Below, in pieces: positions 23,373 through 31,713 of a DNA stretch of 64,000 nucleotides (its first letter is position 1; each line of letters starts with the position of its first letter). Source of the stretch: Hamadaea flava (GTDB lineage: Bacteria > Actinomycetota > Actinomycetes > Mycobacteriales > Micromonosporaceae); NCBI RefSeq assembly GCF_024172085.1, contig NZ_JAMZDZ010000001.1, forward strand, positions 5,270,001-5,334,000. The letters run 5' to 3'. The notes below the pieces were generated by a model that did no database searches, had not been told where the DNA came from, and was given only the letters and a program-made list of their open reading frames with translations. Made by a program: the position numbers and the translations under genes.

Positions 23373-24167
23373 ATGGCTCAAGTCCTGCTTCTGCTTGTCG
23401 TCGCACTCACCGTGGGCGCCGTCGTCTTCGGCGTGATGGTGCTGGTCAGCGGGGGTGACCCCGGAATGGCCGGAGTGGAGCCGGACGGACGCGGGCGGCC
23501 ACTGCCCGGCAGCCGCCCGCTCGTCGAGCAAGATGTCACGAAGGTGACATTCGATGTGGCGCTCCGCGGATACCGGATGGATCAGGTCGACCGCGCGCTC
23601 AAGCGGGTGGCGTACGACATCGGTTATAAGGACGAGCTGATCAATGTCCTGGCGGCGGAGGTCGAGGCGCTGCGCGACGGCCGGGTCGAGGACGCCGACG
23701 CCTTGCGGGCCGCGCGCCTGGCCGCGTCGAGCGAGCCGGAGCCCTACCCGGAGCCCGAGCTGATCGACGGCACGGTGACCGAGAGCGGCCCGTCGGTCGA
23801 CGAGCCCGCGGACCAGCCGGCCGATGAGGCCGGCAAGGCGGGCAAGACCGACAAGGCCGAGGAAGCCCAGCAGACGCAGCCGGAGATCGACTTCGACGAG
23901 GTGCCCGACGGCCCGTTCGCGCCCTGGCCGGCGGCGTCCGACGAGAAGCCTTCGGCGGAGGCCGAGCCCGACCCGAGCGCAGAGGACTCCGCAGCAGCCG
24001 CGACCTCGGCTTCATCTTCGACCTCGGCTTCATCTTCGGCCTCGGACAAGGCGAAGGGCGACGAGGCCGACCACCCGACCGACGCGCCGGTGGCCGAGGA
24101 GAAGAACGACGACAAGCCGGCCGACTCGGACTCCGACGCCGCCGATCGGGTGGTGACCCGAGGGTGA
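23373..24167 (+). CDS. DivIVA-domain membrane protein with acidic tail
   Basis: A 264-residue protein: N-terminal transmembrane helix (LLLLVVALTVGAVVFGVMVLV) followed by a short DivIVA-like segment, VTFDVALRGYRMDQVDRALKRVAYDIGYKDELI. The long Glu/Asp/Ser/Ala-rich tail contains an 18-nt tandem duplication (24003-24038). Proteins with this fold sense or attach to curved or growing membrane in actinobacteria. The exact role is not known. Its stop overlaps the GTG start of the SRPBCC gene (GTGA), so the two are coupled. Confidence 0.8.
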   Translation: MAQVLLLLVVALTVGAVVFGVMVLVSGGDPGMAGVEPDGRGRPLPGSRPLVEQDVTKVTFDVALRGYRMDQVDRALKRVAYDIGYKDELINVLAAEVEALRDGRVEDADALRAARLAASSEPEPYPEPELIDGTVTESGPSVDEPADQPADEAGKAGKTDKAEEAQQTQPEIDFDEVPDGPFAPWPAASDEKPSAEAEPDPSAEDSAAAATSASSSTSASSSASDKAKGDEADHPTDAPVAEEKNDDKPADSDSDAADRVVTRG

Positions 24168-24652
24168 CCTCGGAGGTTCAGCCGCCGACGCCCGGCGAAC
24201 CGGGCACCGGTGAAGTCACCGCGACCGTCATCGTCGATGCTCCGGCCGAACGAGTCTTCGCCGCGTTCCTCGCCTGGGAACGGCAAGGCGACTGGATCCC
24301 GTTCACCACCGTCCGCGTCGTCGAGGGCGACGGCGGCGAAGGCAGCCTGATCCAGGCGATCACTCAGGCCGGACCGGCGGTGATCAAGGACGAGATGCGG
24401 GTGGAGAAGGTCGACCCGCCCTACGAGCTGCGAGTCATGCACTGCGGCAAGATCCTGCGCGGACCAGGCGTCCTGCGCTGCACCCCGATGGCCGGCGACC
24501 GTACGCAAGTCGTCTGGCACGAGTGGTTCCAGCTCCCCGGCGGAGTCGTCGGCAAGGCAGTGTGGCCGCTGCTCTGGCCCGGATCCAAGTTCGGCTTCAA
24601 ACGGGCGCTCCGCAAGTTCGCCCGCCTCGTCGAAGCCGGCTCCCTCCCCTGA
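24164..24652 (+). CDS. SRPBCC (START/polyketide-cyclase fold) family protein
   Basis: A 162-residue protein with the helix-grip fold pattern: VTATVIVDAPAERVFAAFLAWERQGDWIPFTTVRVVEG at the start and a long C-terminal helix FGFKRALRKFARLVEAG. Such proteins bind lipophilic ligands in an internal cavity; no ligand can be assigned. GTG start overlapping the preceding stop. Tight coupling to the DivIVA-domain gene suggests a shared envelope-related task, which is inference. Confidence 0.8.
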   Translation: MTSEVQPPTPGEPGTGEVTATVIVDAPAERVFAAFLAWERQGDWIPFTTVRVVEGDGGEGSLIQAITQAGPAVIKDEMRVEKVDPPYELRVMHCGKILRGPGVLRCTPMAGDRTQVVWHEWFQLPGGVVGKAVWPLLWPGSKFGFKRALRKFARLVEAGSLP

Positions 24653-24722
24653 GCCAGGTGATCTGTCACACCGCGTGGTGGCACGCTCGGTAGGCGCGGT
24701 CCCCAGACGTAGCATGGGACCC

Positions 24723-25865
24723 ATGTCCGCGCCTGCCACGACGCTCGCCGATGCGATCAATGCTGCTCTGGCCACCGTCAACGACCCCGAGATCCGCCGC
24801 CCGATCACCGATCTGGGCATGGTGGAGTCCGTAGCCGTCGACGGTTCGACCGCGTCGATCGGCATTCTGCTCACCGTGGCGGGTTGCCCGCTGCGCGACA
24901 AGCTGCGCGAAGACATCACCGCGGCGGTGACGGGGGTTCCCGGCATCGATTCGGTGCAGATCGCGTTCGGCGTGATGTCGACCGAGCAGCGGCAGAATCT
25001 GCAGAAGTCGCTGCGCGGACCGGGCGCGGCCGAGCCGGTGATCCCGTTCGCGCAGCCCGGCTCCCGGACCCGTGTGTACGCCGTCGCCTCCGGCAAGGGC
25101 GGCGTCGGCAAGTCCAGCGTGACGGTGAACCTGGCTGCGGCGCTGGCCGCCAAGGGGCTGAGCGTCGGCGTGATCGACGCTGACATCTACGGCCATTCCG
25201 TGCCGCGCATGCTCGGTGCCGACGGCCGCCCGACGCAGGTCGAGGACATGATCATGCCGCCGCAGGCGCACGGCGTGAAGGTCATCTCGATCGGCATGTT
25301 CACGGCCGGCAACGCCGCCGTCGTCTGGCGGGGGCCGATGCTGCACCGGGCGTTGCAGCAGTTCCTGGCCGACGTCTACTGGGGCGACCTGGACATCCTG
25401 CTGCTCGACCTGCCGCCGGGCACCGGTGACGTCGCGATCTCGCTGGCTCAGTTGCTGCCGAACGCCGAGATCCTCGTCGTGACCACGCCGCAGCAGGCCG
25501 CCGCCGAGGTCGCGGAGCGGGCCGGGGCGATCGCGCTCCAGACGCATCAGCGTGTCGTCGGCGTCGTCGAGAACATGTCTTACCTGGAGCTGCCGACCGG
25601 CGAACGGATGGAGCTGTTCGGCGCGGGCGGCGGTCAGACGGTGGCCGACTCGCTCACCCAGCTCATCGGGGCGGCCGTGCCGCTGCTGGGCCAGATCCCG
25701 CTCGACACCCGGGTCCGGGAGGGCGGAGACGAGGGCAACCCGGTCGTGCTGGCCGCTCCGGACGCGCCGGCCGCAGCTGCTCTGCAGGCCGTGGCTGACC
25801 GCCTCTCCGTACGCAAGGAGTCCCTGCTCGGCAAGCCGCTCGGACTGAGCCCGGCGCGCCGCTGA
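24723..25865 (+). CDS. mrp: Fe-S cluster carrier ATPase Mrp/ApbC
   Basis: A 380-residue protein with an N-terminal MIP18-like (DUF59) domain (about 5-85, DLGMVESVAV, TVAGCPLRDKL) and a P-loop ParA/Mrp ATPase (VYAVASGKGGVGKSSVTVNLA deviant Walker A, DILLLDLPPGTGDVAISLAQ, VVGVVENMSYL). The CxxC of E. coli-type Mrp is not evident after the ENMS motif, where SYLELPTGE stands instead. It probably carries Fe-S clusters to target proteins. Of two nearby ATGs (24714, 24723) the second is chosen because TAGCAT ends 7 nt before it (leaderless). A gene of this family also lies near tatB-htrA in mycobacteria. Confidence 0.9.
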   Translation: MSAPATTLADAINAALATVNDPEIRRPITDLGMVESVAVDGSTASIGILLTVAGCPLRDKLREDITAAVTGVPGIDSVQIAFGVMSTEQRQNLQKSLRGPGAAEPVIPFAQPGSRTRVYAVASGKGGVGKSSVTVNLAAALAAKGLSVGVIDADIYGHSVPRMLGADGRPTQVEDMIMPPQAHGVKVISIGMFTAGNAAVVWRGPMLHRALQQFLADVYWGDLDILLLDLPPGTGDVAISLAQLLPNAEILVVTTPQQAAAEVAERAGAIALQTHQRVVGVVENMSYLELPTGERMELFGAGGGQTVADSLTQLIGAAVPLLGQIPLDTRVREGGDEGNPVVLAAPDAPAAAALQAVADRLSVRKESLLGKPLGLSPARR

Positions 25866-25868
25866 CCC

Positions 25869-25898
25869 ATTCCGCCAGCGTGTTTCCGCTGGCGGAAT
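25869..25898 (+). terminator. Terminator hairpin after mrp
   Basis: Perfect 12-bp arms (ATTCCGCCAGCG / CGCTGGCGGAAT) around a 6-nt loop, 3 nt after the mrp stop codon. Confidence 0.7.
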
Positions 25899-25908
25899 TC
25901 CGCTGACG

Positions 25909-25941
25909 GAGACGAGCCCCGGTTTCGGCCGGGGCTGTCTC
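25909..25941. terminator. Second hairpin between convergent mrp and tatB
   Basis: AGCCCCGG-tttcgg-CCGGGGCT, extended outwards by GAGAC/GTCTC with one bulged base. Together with the preceding hairpin and repeat copy B2 it fills the 309-bp convergent gap; no gene is seen there. Confidence 0.6.
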
Positions 25942-25977
25942 GGGTTCGCGGGTTCGCCGCCTTGCGCGGGCCTTCCC

Positions 25978-26060
25978 AGTTGATCAGGGAGTTCTGGGGT
26001 CGATCAGGGTCTGGCGGACACGACACGCCGGTCGATCACGCACATAAGTTCATGATCGCG
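25978..26060. repeat. Intergenic repeat family B, copy 2
   Basis: Starts AGTTGATCAGG, contains GTCGATCAGGG, GCGGACACGACAC and CCGGTCGATCACG, and ends AGTTCATGATCGCG. It is the reverse complement of copy 1 with most blocks conserved, and lies between convergent mrp and tatB. Confidence 0.78.
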
Positions 26061-26174
26061 CCGAGAGTTGGCAGGCGAGGCGGTCGCGCCGCGAGCCTGA
26101 CGGGGCAGGGCGGGCGAGGCGGGGCGTCGCGCCGAGCGGCCCAGGGCCGCGAACGGAAAGCGCCGGCCAGGGCG

Positions 26175-26630
26175 TCAGGTGGCGTCGGCGAAGCGGTTGG
26201 GAGCGGAACCGCCGCCCTCACCCGGGCCGGAGCCCGAGCCAGAGCCGGACGCGGAGGAGCCGGCCGAGTCGCCGGACTGGATCGGCGTACGGTGATCGAG
26301 GCTCGACGCGGTGGACTTGATTTCGTCCCCGATGCCCTGAACGTCCCGCTTCACGTCGTTGAGCAGGCCCTCCAGCGGCTTGCGAAGGTTGGCCTCCTCC
26401 TCCTCGCTCAGGATGTGCTTGCGGAGGAAGGTCTTCGGGTTCAGGTCCTCGAGGCTGATGTCGGTGCCGAGTTCCTTGCTGAGGTCGCCGGTCGCGTTGC
26501 GGGCCATGTTCCGCAGGTTGCGCAGCATGCGTACGCCGTCAGCGATGACGTTCGGCAGCTTCTCGCCGAAGACGATCAACGCGAGCAGGAGGATGACCAG
26601 GACCTCCCACGCATCCAGGTTCTCGAACAC
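26175..26630 (-). CDS. tatB: Twin-arginine translocase subunit TatB
   Basis: A 151-residue protein beginning MFENLDAWEVLVILLLALIVFGEKLP: one N-terminal membrane helix, the FGEKLP hinge, an amphipathic helix (GVRMLRNLRNMARNATGDL), then an acidic helical part and a Gly/Ser tail. TatB binds the twin-arginine signal with TatC. The GTG at 26630 is chosen because this puts the family's N-terminus first, with gagagg 8 nt upstream. It lies downstream of htrA on the same strand, an arrangement shared with mycobacteria. Confidence 0.92.
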   Translation of the reverse strand: MFENLDAWEVLVILLLALIVFGEKLPNVIADGVRMLRNLRNMARNATGDLSKELGTDISLEDLNPKTFLRKHILSEEEEANLRKPLEGLLNDVKRDVQGIGDEIKSTASSLDHRTPIQSGDSAGSSASGSGSGSGPGEGGGSAPNRFADAT

Positions 26631-26718
26631 CCTCGTCGCCTCTCTCGCGGCCGCATGTGCCACCGCGGCCGGGGGCACCGCGCCCTAGGGTAGTCACCCC
26701 GAAGCGCTATCGGCGAGC

Positions 26719-28083
26719 CTACTTCGCGTCGGCGGCGAGCGTAACCGTCACGTCTTTGCGTTCAGATCCACGCTGGTAGCGTACGGTGACCGCCGATCCG
26801 GGTGGATATTTGCGGACGAGTGCGATCAATTCCACCGGTTCGCCCACGACGTGCCCGTCCAGGGAGATGATCACGTCGCCGTCCTTCAGCCCGGCATCGG
26901 AGGCCGGTCCGGCCGGGTCGACCTGCGCCACGCGTACGCCCCGGAAGGCGTCGTCGAGCCGTGCCCCGATGACGGTGCGCCGGGCCTTGCCGGTGGCGAT
27001 GATCTCCTCCGCGATGCGCTTGGCCTGGTTGATCGGGATGGCGAAGGCCAGTCCGATGTTCCCGGCCGAGTCGTCGCTGCTCGCCATGGACTTGATCACG
27101 GAGTTGATGCCGACGACCTGGCCGGCCCCGTCGAGCAGCGGACCGCCGGAGTTGCCGTGGTTGATCGCGGCATCGGTCTGGATGGCGGCGTAATACCTGG
27201 TCAGCGTCGGGTCGCCGGCGGCGAGCAGTCGGTCGACCGCGCTGACGATGCCGGAGGTGACGGTGCCCGGCAGGGCCAGCGGCGAACCGACCGCGAGCAC
27301 CGGGTCACCGACCTGCACGGTTGTCGAGTCGCCGATCTCAAGCGGCTCCAGGCTGCTCTTCGGCACGCGGAGGACCGCGACGTCCGACTCCGGGTCGGAG
27401 CCGAGCAGCCGCGCGGCGGTGGAACTGCCGTCGTTGAGCACGACCGACAGGCTCGATCCGCCCGAGACGACGTGGTCGTTGGTGATCACATAAGTCCCGT
27501 CACCCACGGCGAATCCCGAGCCCAGCGCGGTTCCACCGGGGATCTGTGCGCGTACCGTCACGACGCTCGGCAGCACCCGGGCCGCGATCGCCGCGAACGA
27601 CTGCGGCGGGCGCTGGGCCAGTGCCGCGACGGGCCGGTTCGAGCTGCTCAAGGCCGCGGTCGGGCGCCGGGCCGCGGTCGCGAACCCCACGCCGAGCGCG
27701 CCGCCCATCACGCCGGCCACGAGCGCGGCCGCGACCACCAAAGCCGCAATCCAGGCGGTACGCCGAGTGAACCAGCCGCCGTCGGTGACGTGGTCGGTGG
27801 AAGGTGCATCGGGGTGCCCGGGAACGGTCAAGGTCACGGGGGCGGACGGATCCCGCCACGGATCGGAGTCGGCGTTGCTCCACCAGTGGCCGGCGGCCGG
27901 TTCGGCCGGGCGTACCGGGGGAGTCGTCCACGTCGCGCTCGTCTGAGGGTCGGACCAAGCCTGGTCCGCCCACATTCCGTCATCGTTGCGGCCCTCGGTC
28001 GGCGACCCCGGATCGGCGCTGGCAGCGGCGCGTGCGGCGGGGTCGTCATCGTCGGGCTGGCGCCAGTTCCAGCCGTCGGTCAC
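26719..28083 (-). CDS. htrA: HtrA/DegP-type membrane serine protease with PDZ domain
   Basis: A 454-residue protein with an N-terminal Trp/Asp/Pro-rich cytoplasmic region (~105 residues), a transmembrane helix (TAWIAALVVAAALVAGVMGG), a trypsin-like domain and a C-terminal PDZ domain (GVRVAQVDPAGPASDAGLKDGDVIISLDG). The catalytic triad is visible: TNDHVV (His), ESDVAVLR (Asp) and INHGNSGGPLL (Ser). It degrades or refolds misfolded envelope proteins. The GTG start has CATTCT ending 7 nt upstream (leaderless). tatB follows. The sigE-rseA pair that precedes htrA in mycobacteria is absent here. Confidence 0.92.
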   Translation of the reverse strand: MTDGWNWRQPDDDDPAARAAASADPGSPTEGRNDDGMWADQAWSDPQTSATWTTPPVRPAEPAAGHWWSNADSDPWRDPSAPVTLTVPGHPDAPSTDHVTDGGWFTRRTAWIAALVVAAALVAGVMGGALGVGFATAARRPTAALSSSNRPVAALAQRPPQSFAAIAARVLPSVVTVRAQIPGGTALGSGFAVGDGTYVITNDHVVSGGSSLSVVLNDGSSTAARLLGSDPESDVAVLRVPKSSLEPLEIGDSTTVQVGDPVLAVGSPLALPGTVTSGIVSAVDRLLAAGDPTLTRYYAAIQTDAAINHGNSGGPLLDGAGQVVGINSVIKSMASSDDSAGNIGLAFAIPINQAKRIAEEIIATGKARRTVIGARLDDAFRGVRVAQVDPAGPASDAGLKDGDVIISLDGHVVGEPVELIALVRKYPPGSAVTVRYQRGSERKDVTVTLAADAK

Positions 28084-28261
28084 GAGTCTCAGAATGTCAT
28101 GGATGAGTAGTTCATGATGATTTTTCGCGAGATCCAGATCCGGCTTGTCCTGATCGCTGACTGCACTCCTGGCGGCTCGGCCGAGAGCCTCCCCGGCTTG
28201 CCTCGAGGAGCCTGATCAACGATCTCCCACTACTATCCACAGGGGAAATCGGGAGGACGAA

Positions 28262-28852
28262 TTGTCAAGGCAGCTCGGGCCGTCGATGGCGGGCGGGCGC
28301 GGCGCTGACGGCTATCTCGCCGAGGACGTCGTCCTGCAGACCGCTCGGACGCTCGCCCACGAGCTGGGTCTGGCCCCGATCGCCGCCTCCACCGGCGCGG
28401 CGTTGCGGCTGTTCGCCGCGATGGTCAACGCACGGGCCGTCATCGAGATCGGCACCGGCACCGGGGTGAGTGGACTGTGGCTGCTGCGCGGCATGCGACC
28501 GGACGGCGTGCTGACCACAATCGACACCGACGCCGAGCATCAGCGCTTCGCCCGGCGGGTCTTCCTCGAAGCCGGGTACGCCTCCTCCCGCAGCCGCGTC
28601 ATCGCGGGCCGGGCGCTGGACGTCCTGCCCCGGTTGACCGACGGCGGGTACGACCTCATGGTCATCGACGGCGATCCGGCCGAGCACGACGCCGGGGTGA
28701 TCGGGGCGGCCCGGCTGCTGCGCCCGGGCGGTGTGGTGGCCGTCGTGGGCTGCGGTTTCGAGCTGGCCGAGACGGTCCGGGACCGCTCCGACACGTGGCT
28801 GCCGGCCCTGCTGCCGACGCCGGACGGCCTCCTGGCCGCCGTACGCCGCTGA
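28262..28852 (+). CDS. SAM-dependent O-methyltransferase
   Basis: A 196-residue class I methyltransferase of the catechol/caffeoyl-CoA O-methyltransferase group. AVIEIGTGTGVSGLWLLRGM is motif I, TTIDTDAEHQRFARR motif II, and YDLMVIDGDPAEHDAGVIGAARLLRPGGVVAV carries the metal/catalytic region. The TTG start follows gggagg by 5 nt; ATG at 28286 is an alternative. It diverges from htrA, a pairing that in mycobacteria also includes sigE and rseA between the two. Natural substrate unknown. Confidence 0.85.
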   Translation: MSRQLGPSMAGGRGADGYLAEDVVLQTARTLAHELGLAPIAASTGAALRLFAAMVNARAVIEIGTGTGVSGLWLLRGMRPDGVLTTIDTDAEHQRFARRVFLEAGYASSRSRVIAGRALDVLPRLTDGGYDLMVIDGDPAEHDAGVIGAARLLRPGGVVAVVGCGFELAETVRDRSDTWLPALLPTPDGLLAAVRR

Positions 28853-28871
28853 GTCGATCATCAAGCCCGGG

Positions 28872-28958
28872 AGTTGATCAGGGTCGGGCGAAACGACACC
28901 ACCACCCGCCCACCCACACGACTCCAGCCTGATCACGACCGATAGTTCATGATCGCGC
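28872..28958. repeat. Intergenic repeat family B, copy 3
   Basis: Starts AGTTGATCAGGGTCGGGCG, has CGACACC in the middle, and ends TGATCACGACCGATAGTTCATGATCGCGC. Ends match copy 2; the centre is diverged. It lies between the convergent O-methyltransferase and pepA genes. Confidence 0.7.
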
Positions 28959-28995
28959 GGAGACAACGGGGGGCGTGGCGCGCGGAGACAACGGG

Positions 28996-30408
28996 TCAGA
29001 GGGACTGGAGGAAGCGCAGCAGGGTGCGTACGCCCCAGCCGGTGGCACCCTTGGCGAGTTCGCGCTCCGGCTCGTCGGCCCAGGACGGCGAGGACATGTC
29101 GATGTGCGCCCAGCGGCCGCGCTGCTTGCCGGCGAACTCCCGGAGGAAGAGCCCGGCCGTGATGGTCCCGGCGCCGCCGTCGGAGTGGTTGTAGAGGTCG
29201 GCGATCTCGCTGGTCACCATCGAGACGTAGTCGCCGTGGAGCGGCAGTCGCCAGAGTCCTTCGCCCGCGCGTCCGGCCGCGGCGAGCAGCGCGTCCGCGA
29301 GGTCGTCGTCGTCGGCCATGAGGGCGCCGATGCGGCGGCCGAGGGCGACCCGGTTGGCGCCGGTCAGGGTCGCCACGTCGATGAGATAGTCGGGCGAGTA
29401 CTGCTCGACGGCGTACGCGAGGGCGTCGGCGAGGACGATGCGGCCTTCGGCGTCGGTGCTGCGGACCTCGGTGGTCAGCCCACCGTAGTGCTCGATCACG
29501 TCGCCGGGCCGCCAGGCGGATCCGGAGACCATGTTCTCCGCCAACGGAGTCAGCGCCGTCACGCGTACCGGTAGCTGAAGATCGGCTGCCGCGAGGACCG
29601 CGCCGGCGACGGCGGCCGCCCCGCCCATGTCCTTGCGCATGAGCAGCATGGCCTCGGCCGGCTTGATGTCGATGCCGCCGGTGTCGAAGGTGATGCCCTT
29701 GCCCACGAGGACGATGTGGTGCGTCGCGCTGTCCGGCGCGTAGTCGAGCTGGAGCATGCGTGGACCGCGCGTGGACCCGCCGCCGACCGCGAGGATGCCG
29801 TTGAAGCCCTCGTCGCGCAGCCGGTCGACGTCCCAGATCTCGACGCCGACGCCGGCCTGGGCGGCGGCCGCGCTGACCTGGTCCACGAACCACGCCGGGT
29901 CCTTGGTCGACGACGGCGTGTTGGTCAGCGTCCGGGCGAACGAGGTGCGCTCGACGACGGCCAGGCCCTGCCGGAGCGCCTCGGCCGCGGCGGCCGGGTC
30001 CTCGACGAGCAGGGTCACCTCAGCCAGCGGCGGCCGCTTGGCCGGGTTGGCGTGGTATGCGGCCAGCCCGGTGCCCTCGACGAAACCCCTGGTAGCGGCG
30101 ATCTGATCGGCCGCCGAGGTGAGGTCCACTGTGATGGACGTCGCTTTGGTCGCCGACCGGACGATTTCGGCCCCCGCCGCTCGCCAGCCCGCCTCGTCGC
30201 CGGTTCCGATCCCCGCGAAGAAAACGGTCGAGGGTGTCGACAGCGGACGAACGAGTCGTTCGACCCGGCCGGCCTCGCCGGTGTGCTCGGCCTGGGTCAG
30301 GAACGCTTCGGCCTCCGGAATGTCCCAGCGCCGATCGGCGGCCGGAACGGGGAGAGCGACGACCGTCGCTTCTTCAGGGGGCGCCGCGGCGAGCCGGAAG
30401 TCGAGCAT
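28996..30408 (-). CDS. pepA: Leucyl aminopeptidase (M17)
   Basis: A 470-residue cytosolic M17 metallo-aminopeptidase releasing N-terminal residues from peptides. Metal ligands are visible in LVGKGITFDTGGIDIKPAEAMLLMRKDMGGAAAV and in EVRSTDAEGRIVLADALAYA (the NTDAEGR signature with Ser for Asn). The N-terminal macro-like domain covers about 1-165. The ATG at 30408 has TAGGGT ending 7 nt upstream, so the transcript is probably leaderless; the longer frame upstream has no support. Confidence 0.92.
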   Translation of the reverse strand: MLDFRLAAAPPEEATVVALPVPAADRRWDIPEAEAFLTQAEHTGEAGRVERLVRPLSTPSTVFFAGIGTGDEAGWRAAGAEIVRSATKATSITVDLTSAADQIAATRGFVEGTGLAAYHANPAKRPPLAEVTLLVEDPAAAAEALRQGLAVVERTSFARTLTNTPSSTKDPAWFVDQVSAAAAQAGVGVEIWDVDRLRDEGFNGILAVGGGSTRGPRMLQLDYAPDSATHHIVLVGKGITFDTGGIDIKPAEAMLLMRKDMGGAAAVAGAVLAAADLQLPVRVTALTPLAENMVSGSAWRPGDVIEHYGGLTTEVRSTDAEGRIVLADALAYAVEQYSPDYLIDVATLTGANRVALGRRIGALMADDDDLADALLAAAGRAGEGLWRLPLHGDYVSMVTSEIADLYNHSDGGAGTITAGLFLREFAGKQRGRWAHIDMSSPSWADEPERELAKGATGWGVRTLLRFLQSL

Positions 30409-30544
30409 GGAGCCCACCCTAGTCGAGAACGCGAACGCGCTGCCGCATCGGTCGGCCAACCGTCGCAGCAGCGCGTTCTGTATTCGTTTGTCGAGTCGAT
30501 CCGCCGGTGGGCCAGGCCCGAAGACGCGCCGGGAAGGCGGCGCC

Positions 30545-30712
30545 TCAGCCCACGGCCTCCTTCAGGGCCTCGCCGAGGCGAGTGGCCTCGTCTGGGGTCA
30601 TTTCGACCACCAGGCGTCCGCCGCCCTCCAGCGGCACCCGCATGACGATGCCCCGGCCCTCTTTGGTGACCTCCAGCGGACCGTCGCCCGTCCGCGGCTT
30701 CATCGCCGCCAT
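30545..30712 (-). CDS. DUF3117 small conserved protein
   Basis: A 55-residue protein beginning MAAMKPRTGDGPLEVTKEG and ending GEALKEAVG, with RIVMRVPLEGGGRLVVEMTP-like beta strands (GRGIVMRVPLEGG) between. This is the highly conserved actinobacterial DUF3117 family, function unknown. The ribosome site gagggga lies 8 nt before the ATG. It diverges from paaX. It was found by translating the minus strand of the gap directly. Confidence 0.9.
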   Translation of the reverse strand: MAAMKPRTGDGPLEVTKEGRGIVMRVPLEGGGRLVVEMTPDEATRLGEALKEAVG

Positions 30713-30866
30713 CTTTGTCTCCCCTCAGACTTCCCACCAGGGGCAGCGGGTCTCCCCGCCGCGCGTCAGCAGTCCAGGAACGCACCGGATGGGTGGACCG
30801 GTGCGTGGTCCCGACCAATGATTTTCCCTGATGGCTGCCACGAAGCCCAAACCGGGCCGCCATCGA

Positions 30867-30911
30867 TGTGACAATTGCTAGCCAAAAGGGCCACAAAGTG
30901 TAACAATTTGC
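30867..30911 (+). promoter_or_regulatory. Direct repeats upstream of paaX (candidate operator)
   Basis: TGTGACAATTGC (30867-30878) and GTGTAACAATTTGC (30898-30911) are near-identical repeats about three helical turns apart, immediately before the PaaX-type regulator start. They could be an autoregulatory site or part of the promoter. Confidence 0.4.
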
Positions 30912-30915
30912 GGCT

Positions 30916-31713
30916 ATGCAGGCCCGGTCGGCGCTCTTCGATCTCTACGGCGACCACCTCCGATCCCGGGGTGGTCGCGCGCCGGTGGCCGCCCTCGTCC
31001 GGTTGCTGGCTCCGGTCGGGATCGCCGCGCCCGCGGTGCGTACCGCTGTCTCCCGTATGGTGCGCCAAGGCTGGCTCGCCGCGACACGCACCCCCGCCGG
31101 TCCCGGCTATCAGCTGACCGCGCGGGCCGAGCGCCGCCTCGACGCGGCGGCCGCGCGCATCTACCGGACCAGCCGCGCCGGCTGGGACGGCCGGTTCGAC
31201 CTGATCACCGTCGCCCTGCCCGCGGATCGGCGGCCCCGGGAGCGGCTACTGTCCGCATTGTCCTTCCTCGGGTACGCGCGCCTCGGCGACGGGGCCTGGG
31301 TGGCTGCTCGTCCGTCCCCCGAGATCGAAGCGCTGCTCCAGGACGCCGAGGTGACCTTCGAGCGGTTCTCGGCGAGCCATTCCGGCGGTGTGCCCGGCGC
31401 GATGGCGCTCGTCCGCCGAGCCTGGGACCTCGCCGAGATCGCCGCCGAGTACGAGACGTTCGTCGACGACCTCCGTCCGGTCGTCACCGCCGTCAGCGCC
31501 CGGACACCGGACGAGCAGGCGTACGCCGCCCGGTTCCAGCTGGTGCACGCCTGGCGTGGTTTCCTGTTCTCCGATCCGCAGCTGCCCTTGGCCCTGTTGC
31601 CCGACGGCTGGGCGGGGACGACGGCGGCCGCCTTCTTCGACCGCCACGCCGCCCGGCTGCGGCCTGCGGCCGACCGCTACGTGACCACCTGCCTGAGTGA
31701 TGGGAGACCCTGA
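30916..31713 (+). CDS. PaaX family transcriptional regulator
   Basis: A 265-residue PaaX-like repressor. The N-terminal winged helix (SALFDLYGDHLRSRGG, VAALVRLLAPVGIAAPAVRTAVSRMVRQGWL) is followed by the PaaX central and C-terminal domains (YQLTARAERRL, WDGRFDLITVALP, FQLVHAWRGFLFSDPQLPLALLPDGW). In E. coli PaaX senses phenylacetyl-CoA. The stop overlaps the start of an enoyl-CoA hydratase gene by 1 nt, so the two are one operon; the rest of a paa pathway is not in the window. Confidence 0.88.
   Translation: MQARSALFDLYGDHLRSRGGRAPVAALVRLLAPVGIAAPAVRTAVSRMVRQGWLAATRTPAGPGYQLTARAERRLDAAAARIYRTSRAGWDGRFDLITVALPADRRPRERLLSALSFLGYARLGDGAWVAARPSPEIEALLQDAEVTFERFSASHSGGVPGAMALVRRAWDLAEIAAEYETFVDDLRPVVTAVSARTPDEQAYAARFQLVHAWRGFLFSDPQLPLALLPDGWAGTTAAAFFDRHAARLRPAADRYVTTCLSDGRP

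Noticed and set aside
23744-25186. A 480-codon minus-strand frame opposite the DivIVA, SRPBCC and mrp genes
   Set aside because: Three well-supported + strand genes occupy the same DNA; the minus reading is Ser/Ala/Thr low complexity.
26851-28110. A 419-codon open frame opposite htrA
   Set aside because: Shadow of htrA; low-complexity Arg/Gly translation and no ribosome site.
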